Of a stretch of 8,062 nucleotides of DNA, positions 1-5,114 are shown in pieces. The notes under the pieces are model-generated. The model did not search any database. It saw only the letters and a program-made list of their open reading frames with translations, and was not told the origin of the DNA. The position numbers were made by a program, and so were the translations under genes. Position 1 is the stretch's first letter. The number at the start of each line of letters is the position of its first letter. Origin of the DNA: an uncultured Vogesella sp. (GTDB lineage Bacteria; Pseudomonadota; Gammaproteobacteria; Burkholderiales; Chromobacteriaceae); contig CAMLGD010000152.1 in assembly GCA_946479405.1 (NCBI GenBank), positions 1-8,062 of the forward strand. Reading direction: 5' to 3'.

Positions 1-65
1 TCGACGACGTATACGGCGACCGCAACCTGATCTGCAGCTGCCCGTCCATCGACAGTTACCAGTAA
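1..65 (+). CDS. gcvP: Glycine dehydrogenase (decarboxylating), P protein of the glycine cleavage system, 3' end only
   Basis: Only the final 20 codons are present, read from position 3 to the TAA at 63-65. The tail DDVYGDRNLICSCPSIDSYQ matches the very conserved C-terminus of GcvP (the E. coli protein ends in a similar DDVYGDRNL...CSC...YQ string). GcvP is the PLP-dependent subunit that decarboxylates glycine and passes the aminomethyl group to the lipoyl arm of the H protein. The catalytic part lies outside the window, so nothing can be said about integrity. A strong terminator follows about 40 bases downstream, so gcvP is the last gene of its transcript. The call rests on a short but distinctive peptide. 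Confidence 0.88.
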   Translation, partial: DDVYGDRNLICSCPSIDSYQ

Positions 66-74
66 GCTGCTGAC

Positions 75-94
75 GTTGGCCGCATGCGGCCAAC
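75..94. repeat. Two GTTGGCCGCA motifs as a perfect 20-bp palindrome
   Basis: GTTGGCCGCATGCGGCCAAC is exactly self-complementary: one motif copy on each strand (75-84 plus, 85-94 minus), back to back. As RNA it would fold into an 8-bp stem with a CATG loop. It lies between the gcvP stop and the U-tract terminator at 105-131. It has no T-run of its own. Confidence 0.85.
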
Positions 95-104
95 CCTGCA
101 TGGC

Positions 105-131
105 AAAGCCCCGCGCAAGCGGGGCTTTTTA
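105..131 (+). terminator. Rho-independent terminator of gcvP
   Basis: Perfect 10-bp stem AAAGCCCCGC (105-114) / GCGGGGCTTT (119-128) closed by a GCAA tetraloop (GNRA type), followed by a T-run and AT-rich bases. It sits 40 bases after the gcvP stop codon and is oriented to end gcvP transcription. Confidence 0.93.
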
Positions 132-167
132 TTTGTGCATGGTGGGGCGGACGCTCGGTTACGTCGG

Positions 168-297
168 GTGTTCCGCCGGTCAAGCAGGCGCAAGGTTGGC
201 CGCATGGTGGCGGAACGCCCTTAAGGGCTTCCGCCCTACGGCAAGACACAGGTAGAGCAGAAGCCCGGTCTTACCAGGCGTTCCGCCGATCAGCAGG
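168..297. repeat. REP-like cluster of GGCGGAAC units
   Basis: The unit GGCGGAAC(A/G)CC appears three times: on the minus strand at about 168-178, on the plus strand at 209-219 and on the minus strand at 277-287. The middle unit forms a hairpin, GGCGGAA-c-GCCC, loop TTAA, GGGC-TTCCGCC (209-235), an 11-bp stem with one bulged C. The outer units sit in an imperfect direct repeat (170-188 and 280-297, GTTCCGCCGxTCA then GCAGG). Together with the palindromes before it, this accounts for most of the gene-free stretch 66-380; no gene is supported there. The pattern resembles REP/BIME clusters, but the family is not identified. Confidence 0.6.
191..205 (+). repeat. GTTGGCCGCA motif copy, full form CAAGGTTGGCCGCAT
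   Basis: Carries the 15-base extended form, identical to those at 4114-4128 and, on the other strand, 7767-7781. It lies in the intergenic region downstream of both gcvP and the EamA gene. Confidence 0.85.
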
Positions 298-380
298 TAG
301 ACCGGATAAGCCGCAGGCGCAGCCGGGGAAAGCAAACCGCGTAGCACGCAGGTTGCGGCAGCGAAGCTCATCACACCGCC

Positions 381-1295
381 TCACGCGCAGCGCCGCACCG
401 TCCACAATGCGCCGCCCAGCAGCAGCAGGCCACCAAACTGCAACGGCCCCAGCGCATGGCCATAGACCAGCCAGTCGATGATGATGGCGGTGGCCGGGTA
501 GATGAACTGCAGCACCGCGATGCGGCTGGTGGGCAGCCGGCTCATGCCGGCATACAGCAGCACATAGGCAAGGCCGGTGTGCAGGCTGCCCAGCCCGATC
601 AGCCAGCCCCAGGCCGCGCCGGCCGGCGGCAGACCGTGCCATAGCGGCCACCAGCAACTCATCAGCACGCCCACCGCACACTGCCACCAGGCCAGGGCGA
701 AGGCGCTGACACCGGGGGCCAGCTTGGCGATCAACGGCACGCCGGCATAACACAGCGAACCGATGAGGCACAGCAGCAGGCCCTTGAGGTAGGCAGCGGT
801 CAGCACCTGCTGTGCCGGTAGATCGAACAAGCCGGTGGCCAGCGCCAGTCCCAGCAGTGCCACGCCGCAGGCCAGCGAACGGGTGGACGACAGATGCTCG
901 CGCAGCAGCCAGGCGCCCAGCAGCAGCACCCAGAACGGCTGCAGGTGGAATACCACCGTACTGACGCCGATCGAGGTCAGCGGAATGGCGGCAAAGAACA
1001 GCGCCCAGTTGCTTACCATCAGCACCCCGGCCAGCACGGCGGCCAACAGGGCGCGCCCGGACAGGCGCAATTCGCCCAGCCGGCCGCTGACTGCGCCCCA
1101 CAGCAGCAGCGCCAGCCCGCCAAACAGGCAGCGGAACAGCACCGTGGTTACCGGGTCCTGTCCGGCTTCGGTGATGAAAATGCCGATGCTGCCCAGCAGC
1201 ACACCGCCAAGCGTCATCAGCAGCGTGCCGCGCTGCTCGGCGGCGGTACTGCTGCCGGTGGCAGCAGCATTCATAGTGGGGGTAGCGGTCTTCAT
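381..1295 (-). CDS. DMT-superfamily (EamA domain) inner-membrane transporter
   Basis: A hydrophobic protein of about 304 residues with the ten-helix layout of the drug/metabolite transporter superfamily: two EamA repeats. The first includes GTLLMTLGGVLLGSIGIF, the phrase TTVLFRCLFGGLALLLWG and LQPFWVLLLGAWLLRE; the second includes YLKGLLLCLIGSLCYAG, SLHTGLAYVLLYAGM and AVLQFIYPATAIIIDW. Family members export or import small metabolites such as amino acids, but the substrate cannot be read from sequence. The start is uncertain. The frame is open to 1322, but that ATG would leave a leader of only a few bases behind the likely -10, so I prefer the ATG at 1293-1295; the one at 1272-1274 is also possible, and none has a good Shine-Dalgarno. 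It is divergent from the lysR gene at 1382, which is its probable regulator. Confidence 0.9.
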   Translation of the reverse strand: MKTATPTMNAAATGSSTAAEQRGTLLMTLGGVLLGSIGIFITEAGQDPVTTVLFRCLFGGLALLLWGAVSGRLGELRLSGRALLAAVLAGVLMVSNWALFFAAIPLTSIGVSTVVFHLQPFWVLLLGAWLLREHLSSTRSLACGVALLGLALATGLFDLPAQQVLTAAYLKGLLLCLIGSLCYAGVPLIAKLAPGVSAFALAWWQCAVGVLMSCWWPLWHGLPPAGAAWGWLIGLGSLHTGLAYVLLYAGMSRLPTSRIAVLQFIYPATAIIIDWLVYGHALGPLQFGGLLLLGGALWTVRRCA

Positions 1296-1334
1296 GCAGG
1301 CATTGTGGAAGCTGCACAGCATCGCGAAAAGCGG

Positions 1335-1368
1335 ATTTATAACGATGCTATCATTCGATTTTCGAATG
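1335..1368. promoter_or_regulatory. Divergent promoter region with a LysR-type operator
   Basis: CATTCGA (1352-1358) and TCGAATG (1362-1368) form a perfect 7-bp dyad separated by TTT. Inside it is T-N11-A, the LysR-family binding-site pattern. On the minus strand TATAAA (1336-1341) is a good -10 for the EamA gene; a -35 of only four matches (TCGAAA, 1360-1365) at 18-bp spacing falls within the dyad. The dyad ends 13 bases before the lysR ATG. This suggests the regulator binds here and controls both itself and the transporter, by inference. Confidence 0.5.
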
Positions 1369-1381
1369 CTTGGAGCAGGGC

Positions 1382-2251
1382 ATGAGCAGCATCGATCTGC
1401 AGCTGGACTGGCTGCGCGCCTTTGTCACCGTAGTGGACAGCGGCTCGCTTACCGCGGCGGCGCGGCAGCTGTATCGTTCGCAATCCGCCATCAGCATGCA
1501 GCTGAAGAAACTGGAAGACGCCGCCGGGCGGCCCTTGCTCGCCCGTGGCCCGCGTCATCTGGTACTTACCGTGGCCGGCAGCGAGCTACTGCCACACGCG
1601 CGCCGTCTGCTGGCCGTGCATGCCGAAGCGTTGGCCGCACTGCACGGCCCGGCGGTATCCGGGCGCATCAGCCTGGGGGTGCCGGAAGACTATGCCATGG
1701 CCTACCTGGCACCGGTGCTACGCATTTTTTCCAGCCGCTATCCGGGGGTGGAGGTCACCCTGGTGTGCGAGCAGTCCACGGTGCTGATTCCGCGCGTGGA
1801 GCGTGGCGAGCTGGATCTGGCGCTGGTGTCGCGCGACCAGCCGCAGCGCGGCGAGCTGTTATTTCATGAGCCTCTGGTGTGGGTGGGGGCGGAGGAGCAC
1901 GAAGCCTGGCGTCGCGAGCCGCTGCCGATTGCGGTGCATGAACTGGGTAGCCGCGCGCGTAGCGAGGTACTGGCAGCGCTGGAGGCGCAGCGTCGCGCCT
2001 ATCGCGTCGTCTATTACAGCCCCAACGTAGCCGGCCAGTTGGCGGCCGCGCATAGTGGCATGGCGGTGGCTGTGCTGACCGGCTGCACGCTGCCGCCGGA
2101 TCTGAAATTGCTGGACGAGCGTCATGGCCTGCCACCACTGTCGAGCATGGAAGTGGCTCTGATTCGCAGCGACGCCTCGGCGCGCAGCCCAGCCGTGGAT
2201 GCCATGCACGAACAGCTGCTGCGCACGCTGCGGCGGGAGGGGATCAGCTAG
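1382..2251 (+). CDS. LysR-family transcriptional regulator
   Basis: A 289-residue protein, normal length for LysR-type regulators. The N-terminal winged helix-turn-helix spans about residues 8-65, with LRAFVTVVDSGSLTAAARQL followed by SQSAISMQLKKLE. An effector-binding domain follows from about residue 93 (GRISLGVPEDY, LVCEQSTVLIPRVERGELDLALVSR). The ATG at 1382 is chosen over the in-frame TTG at 1370 because GGAG at 1372-1375 sits six bases upstream. It is divergent from the EamA transporter gene, with a dyad operator between them, which is the usual layout for a LysR regulator and its target; the inducer is unknown. It converges on the DinB-fold gene, stop to stop, with 15 bases between. 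One GTTGGCCGCA motif lies inside it at 1630-1639, read as A-L-A-A. Confidence 0.94.
   Translation: MSSIDLQLDWLRAFVTVVDSGSLTAAARQLYRSQSAISMQLKKLEDAAGRPLLARGPRHLVLTVAGSELLPHARRLLAVHAEALAALHGPAVSGRISLGVPEDYAMAYLAPVLRIFSSRYPGVEVTLVCEQSTVLIPRVERGELDLALVSRDQPQRGELLFHEPLVWVGAEEHEAWRREPLPIAVHELGSRARSEVLAALEAQRRAYRVVYYSPNVAGQLAAAHSGMAVAVLTGCTLPPDLKLLDERHGLPPLSSMEVALIRSDASARSPAVDAMHEQLLRTLRREGIS
1630..1639 (+). repeat. GTTGGCCGCA motif copy inside lysR
   Basis: Exact 10-mer in the lysR coding strand, reading gcG TTG GCC GCA (A-L-A-A). The flanks do not match the longer consensus. Confidence 0.7.
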
Positions 2252-2266
2252 CGTGGCGGCTTGCGC

Positions 2267-2773
2267 TCAGCTCAGGCTGGCCTGCTGTTGCTGCAGGAAC
2301 ACCGGCAGATCGGTGCTGGGTGGGAACACATTCAGGTAATACAGCATGCCGGCGGCGTGGCCGCGGTGATAGGTGGCGTGGTTTACCACGTGCAACAGAA
2401 TGTCGCGGCGGCTCATGCGGCCAACCTCACCGCCGATGAACTCAAACTCAACGACCTCTGCCAGGCCGGACGCGCTGATTGCAGCGGCGTAGTCCACATA
2501 CCACTGGTTCAGCTTGAGCTGGCTGGCGACCAGCTCATGGATATCGGGGCAATGCGCCGGATTGCGCGTGCTCAGACCATGTGGCTTGCCGAGCAGATGG
2601 CACTGCCAGACGTAATCCATGGCCAGCGCATGGTTGAGCGTGCGGATCAGGCTGCCGAAAACGATGGGGCGCGGCGCGACCAGCTCGGCAGTGGGAAGTG
2701 GTGAGACCACGGACAGGAACAGCTCATCGGCCCAGGCTTTGTAACGGGTTAGGAGTTTGGTGTCTGTCAGCAT
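2267..2773 (-). CDS. DinB-family (DinB/YfiT fold) protein
   Basis: A 168-residue protein that fits the DinB/YfiT-like four-helix bundle, normally a metal-binding fold. The expected metal ligands are visible: H48 in LNHALAMDYVW, and H132 and H136 in HVVNHATYHRGH near the C-terminus. The region ILLHVVNHATYHRGHAAGML is highly typical of the family. Members include putative DNA-damage-inducible proteins and thiol-dependent transferases, and the exact reaction of this one cannot be predicted. The start at 2771-2773 is supported by AGGA (2780-2783 on the complement) six bases upstream. It converges on lysR and appears to be monocistronic. An AGGTTGGCCGCAT repeat copy is embedded at 2415-2427 and encodes V-G-R-M. 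Confidence 0.92.
   Translation of the reverse strand: MLTDTKLLTRYKAWADELFLSVVSPLPTAELVAPRPIVFGSLIRTLNHALAMDYVWQCHLLGKPHGLSTRNPAHCPDIHELVASQLKLNQWYVDYAAAISASGLAEVVEFEFIGGEVGRMSRRDILLHVVNHATYHRGHAAGMLYYLNVFPPSTDLPVFLQQQQASLS
2415..2427 (-). repeat. GTTGGCCGCA motif copy inside the dinB-family gene
   Basis: AGGTTGGCCGCAT on the minus strand, in the coding sense of the gene (GAG GTT GGC CGC ATG, E-V-G-R-M). Thirteen bases match the extended consensus. Confidence 0.8.
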
Positions 2774-2900
2774 GGGGTTTCCTGTGGGTGGCTAGGGTAG
2801 GGAAAGTGACGACTGGCGCGTGGGGTAAGGGGCTGCCTGCTTGTTGGCAGGTCAGCGGAGGCCGCAGGCGGCAGCGTCCTTGACCGTAATGTTGGAATTC

Positions 2901-2969
2901 TTATTCAAGGCACAGCTCAACAAGCTCTGAATCTCGTGCAATTTCTTGAAGCGCTTGATAGAAGTGCAT
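2901..2969 (-). CDS. Very small ORF of 22 codons beyond the attC-like site, unknown
   Basis: ATG at 2967-2969 to TAA at 2901-2903 encodes MHFYQALQEIARDSELVELCLE. The composition is protein-like and helical (Q-A-L-Q-E-I, S-E-L-V-E-L) rather than the arginine/alanine-rich frames that noise gives in this GC-rich DNA. It starts four bases after the R'-like end of the attC-like structure, as first ORFs of integron cassettes often do. There is no convincing Shine-Dalgarno, and it is far too short for a known family. It could be a genuine small protein, the head of a truncated gene, or chance. I do not recognise it. Confidence 0.25.
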   Translation of the reverse strand: MHFYQALQEIARDSELVELCLE

Positions 2970-2972
2970 GAG

Positions 2973-3089
2973 TTCTAACGACCTAGTGAACCGTCGCCGC
3001 AAGGCGAAGCGCGGAGGATACCAATACAGGCAATGAAAATGCCAAAAACATGGCCAGTGTTGGCATACGCATTGGACGATCTGTTAGAC
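2973..3089 (-). repeat. attC-like structure (possible integron recombination site)
   Basis: Read on the minus strand, it begins with GTCTAAC (R''-type consensus RYYYAAC, exact) only nine bases after the ankyrin gene stop, and ends in GTTAGAA (R'-type GTTRRRY, six of seven), spanning 117 bases, within the attC size range. Between them lies a folded segment, CAATG-cgt-ATGCCAA...TTGGCAT-ttt-CATTG, and a GC-rich hairpin next to the R' end. Against it: the L boxes pair poorly, the inner hairpin is off-centre, no integrase and no second attC are seen. The combination may be a degraded attC or a coincidence. Confidence 0.3.
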
Positions 3090-3098
3090 CTGAATGCT

Positions 3099-3707
3099 CT
3101 ACTGACTGTTGGTCGAACCACGCAGTCCCCCGTGCCTTTTGAGAACTTCTGCGCACTTTGTCGCCCCATTCTCCACCGCAACGTCAAGCGGTGTTTCATC
3201 AAAGATGCGCTTCAGATTGCAATTCGCCCCATGGGCAAGCAGTAATTCGAGAATTTCTAGTCGCTCATCGCTCCCTGCCGCGATGTGGATTGGGGCCTCA
3301 CGTATGTCATTTTGCTCATCGATTGGCGCGCCAGCGGATAAAAGAAGCTGAACAACACCGTGGCAACCACTGCGAGTTGCCTCAATAAGTACAGGTTCAG
3401 ACTGCCCTATGACACTAAGTTGAGCGCCAGCAGATAAAAGGCTTTCAACCATATCTGTGTAGCCAAGAGACGCAGCTTCGGAAAGTGGTGTGGCGCCACA
3501 GCTATTGAGTGTATTAACTGCTGCTCCTGCATTAATCAGGCGCCGAACAGCCTGAAGGTGATCTTCGACAGCGAGGTAGTGCAAGGGTGTTTCATGAAGA
3601 CCTGTGCGTGCTTCAAGCAAGGCGGGATTAGTTTTGAGAAGTTCCTCCATGAGCTCTAGAGACTCGAATGCCGCTTTGATGAGGGTATAAGCGTTGGTTT
3701 CTGACAT
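3099..3707 (-). CDS. Ankyrin-repeat protein
   Basis: A 202-residue soluble protein made almost wholly of ankyrin repeats, with no signal peptide or membrane helix. Four to five repeats of about 33 residues can be followed: HETPLHYLAVEDHLQAVRRL...GAAVNT (about 38-70), ATPLSEAASLGYTDMVESLLSAGA (72-95), VLIEATRSGCHGVVQLLLSAGA (106-127), APIHIAAGS...LEILELLLAHGANCN (138-164) and a C-terminal capping unit ETPLDVAVENGATKCAEVLKRHG (171-193). Such proteins bind protein partners; no partner or function is indicated here. Start at 3707 is supported by GAGG (3715-3718) seven bases upstream. Codon use and base composition are clearly less GC-rich than the neighbours, suggesting acquisition. An attC-like structure follows the stop. 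No toxin or immunity partner is recognisable next door. Confidence 0.9.
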   Translation of the reverse strand: MSETNAYTLIKAAFESLELMEELLKTNPALLEARTGLHETPLHYLAVEDHLQAVRRLINAGAAVNTLNSCGATPLSEAASLGYTDMVESLLSAGAQLSVIGQSEPVLIEATRSGCHGVVQLLLSAGAPIDEQNDIREAPIHIAAGSDERLEILELLLAHGANCNLKRIFDETPLDVAVENGATKCAEVLKRHGGLRGSTNSQ

Positions 3708-4004
3708 TAAGAGGCCTCACGTTGGAATTCAGCGTCCGGCGGCTGGGGTATCCCCCTCGTTTCTGCACCATTACTTGCGTCCGCATTGCGAATTTGTCCT
3801 GGCTGCGGCTACAGATTCGTTGCCCGCGTGACTTTCCAAAATCCATGCATGTCAGATACGGCGGGCGAGCATATGGCCCCGGAACTATAGCATTCCTATT
3901 GAAATTACATATGCTGGGTGAGTGATGGTGCGGCGAGAAATCCAGCACGAGCGCAGCTGTAGCCCCGGATGAACTGCGCTTATCCGGGCTACGGGTGGCG
4001 GGTG
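3708..4004. other. Gene-free interval between the ankyrin gene and the TrmB-like gene
   Basis: No supported gene. It holds the ankyrin Shine-Dalgarno within a GAGGCCTC palindrome (3711-3718), a low-GC stretch up to about 3920, a start-less plus-strand open stretch (3711-3890), and the REP-like palindrome at 3959-3992. No clear promoter was found. Confidence 0.6.
3959..3992. repeat. REP-like palindrome after the TrmB-like gene
   Basis: GTAGCCCCGGAT (3959-3970) pairs with ATCCGGGCTAC (3982-3992): an 11-bp stem with one bulged C around an 11-base loop. It lies just after the end of the four-gene minus-strand operon. The core (GTAGCCCGGATAAGCGC...ATCCGGG) is the sort of intergenic element commonly seen as REP in enteric and Pseudomonas genomes. 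It may stabilise the 3' end of the transcript. There is no T-run for termination. Confidence 0.65.
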
Positions 4005-4667
4005 TCAGGCGGTGGGCAGGTCGATCACCACTCGCCACAGCGTGTGGCCGGAGTGGTGGTATTTGCGTTCGAACGGGGTGAGGAAGTCTTGCGGCTGCCA
4101 GCGTTCGGTGTGGCAAGGTTGGCCGCATAGCTGGCTTACTGCCAGCGCATGTTCTTCGACGTAGGTCTGCCAGTTGCTGCGCAGTTCCAGCCGGCCGCCG
4201 AGTGACAGCGCGATGGGGAAGACCGCGTGGCCGTGCCAGCGGCGTTGTAGGTGTTCCGGCTTCGGCCAGGGGTTGGGGTAGAGCATCCACTGCTGCGCCG
4301 GGCGGATGCCGTCGGCGGCCAGCAGGCGCCAGATGTCCACCATGTCGGCGCGCAGTAGCAGGGCGTTGTCCGGCAGCGGCGCCGGTTTGCCGCGTTGCAG
4401 GCGGTCCAGCGACTGGTCGATGCCGACCACGAAGTGATCCGGCTGCTGCGCCGCCAGGTTCAGCGTGGAAGCGCCCACGCCGCAGCCGGTGTCCAGTACC
4501 AGCGGTGTGCGGCCGTCCCAGGCCGCCAGCAGGGTGGCGTAGGCGGCGCGGTTGTAGTCGGCGAACGGTTTCTGGAACGGGTGCCCGGCATGGCGCGCCA
4601 CTACCTCGGCCAGGCGGCTGTGCGGGCCGGGTTGCGAACTGGTGACGGGGCGGGAGTTGGCGAACAT
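4005..4667 (-). CDS. TrmB-like class I SAM-dependent methyltransferase
   Basis: A 220-residue protein with a Rossmann-fold SAM-binding motif, DTGCGVGAST (59-68), then VGIDQSLDRL (81-90) and LLLRADMVDIWRLL (103-116). Downstream motifs match the TrmB family of tRNA m7G46 methyltransferases: YPNPWPKPEHLQRRWHG (130-146, cf. PDPWxKxxHxxRR), SNW (164-166, cf. TDW) and TPFERKY (197-203, cf. TxFE). Compared with canonical TrmB, the aspartates of PDPW and TDW are Asn here (N132, N165), so it may be a paralogue acting on another substrate. Its start is three bases after the stop of the membrane-protein gene, so it is the last gene of the operon. No good ribosome-binding site is seen; coupling is likely. 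A CAAGGTTGGCCGCAT repeat at 4114-4128 is embedded in it, read as C-G-Q-P-C. Confidence 0.85.
   Translation of the reverse strand: MFANSRPVTSSQPGPHSRLAEVVARHAGHPFQKPFADYNRAAYATLLAAWDGRTPLVLDTGCGVGASTLNLAAQQPDHFVVGIDQSLDRLQRGKPAPLPDNALLLRADMVDIWRLLAADGIRPAQQWMLYPNPWPKPEHLQRRWHGHAVFPIALSLGGRLELRSNWQTYVEEHALAVSQLCGQPCHTERWQPQDFLTPFERKYHHSGHTLWRVVIDLPTA
4114..4128 (+). repeat. GTTGGCCGCA motif copy, full form, inside the TrmB-like gene
   Basis: CAAGGTTGGCCGCAT, identical over 15 bases to the copy at 191-205. On the coding strand of the gene it reads TGC GGC CAA CCT TGC (C-G-Q-P-C), a frame different from the copies in the dinB-family and mutL genes. Confidence 0.85.
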
Positions 4668-4670
4668 GGG

Positions 4671-5114
4671 TTAGCTGCGTTTCGTGAATGAATGTTGCAC
4701 AGCAGCCAAGTACATTGAACTCAAGAAACTGGCGGCAGAGAGGAGGAAAAAGCCAATACCGAGTGCCAGGAAGAAGGCATTGAAACTATTGAATAAGCTC
4801 GTAAAGGCTGTGATGGATTTCATTTCGTGCTGTATAGCGTAGCAGTTGGCGCGCAATGCTCCCTGTTGCTGACAGTCCAGTTTTTGATAGGGAGTCTGGG
4901 TCTTCGCTTCCAACTCAAAACGCGCTTTTTCGGCGACAAGATCTCTGTCGTAGAGGAAGGGCGTAAGTTGCGCCCAGCCGAGAAAGAGTACCGTCCACAT
5001 GACCATGCCTGCCTTGAATAGACCGTGGTAGGTACTTGCCGAGCAAAACCGGTGGGCAAGGTGTTCGAAAAAGACTTTCATCGGATTCGTATCAGATGGT
5101 GTATTGGCGGTCAT
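4671..5114 (-). CDS. Small membrane protein of unknown function
   Basis: A 147-residue protein, [18 protein letters not shown]..., with two hydrophobic segments: about residues 32-53 (LFKAGMVMWTVLFLGWAQLTPFL) and 104-128 (LFNSFNAFFLALGIGFFLLSAASFL). Between them lies a hydrophilic loop containing two cysteines (DCQQQGALRANCYAIQ), perhaps a disulfide in the periplasm; this is inference. I recognise no family. The start overlaps the mutL stop as ATGA, so it is probably translated by coupling from mutL; MKVFFEH (residue 12) is an alternative start with no better ribosome-binding site. GC content is visibly lower than its neighbours. Operon position after mutL does not by itself imply a role in repair. 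Confidence 0.75.
   Translation of the reverse strand: MTANTPSDTNPMKVFFEHLAHRFCSASTYHGLFKAGMVMWTVLFLGWAQLTPFLYDRDLVAEKARFELEAKTQTPYQKLDCQQQGALRANCYAIQHEMKSITAFTSLFNSFNAFFLALGIGFFLLSAASFLSSMYLAAVQHSFTKRS

Noticed and set aside
180..374. A 63-codon minus-strand ORF (ATG at 369-371) just after the EamA stop, with a plausible GAGG ribosome site
   Set aside because: It runs through the REP-like hairpin and a GTTGGCCGCA copy, and its sequence looks like translated repeat. The ribosome site keeps it from being excluded outright.
271..1317. A 348-codon minus-strand frame overlapping the EamA gene
   Set aside because: Its product is Arg/Ala-rich and has no family resemblance; the overlapping frame (381-1295) shows clear transporter helices. 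It is a high-GC shadow.
3033..3245. A 70-codon plus-strand ORF
   Set aside because: Mostly antisense to the ankyrin gene and to the attC-like segment.
2891..3730. GTTGGAATTC direct repeats at 2891-2900 and 3721-3730, around the low-GC segment
   Set aside because: A shared 10-mer within 1 kb is expected about half the time by chance, and the flanks do not extend the match; not accepted as target-site duplication.
3711..3890. A plus-strand open stretch whose frame contains CPGCGYRF, like half of a zinc ribbon
   Set aside because: No start codon before the motif, only one CxxC pair, no ribosome site; most likely chance, though a gene fragment is possible.
3722..3925. A 67-codon plus-strand ORF starting with TTG
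   Set aside because: No Shine-Dalgarno, no family-like features.
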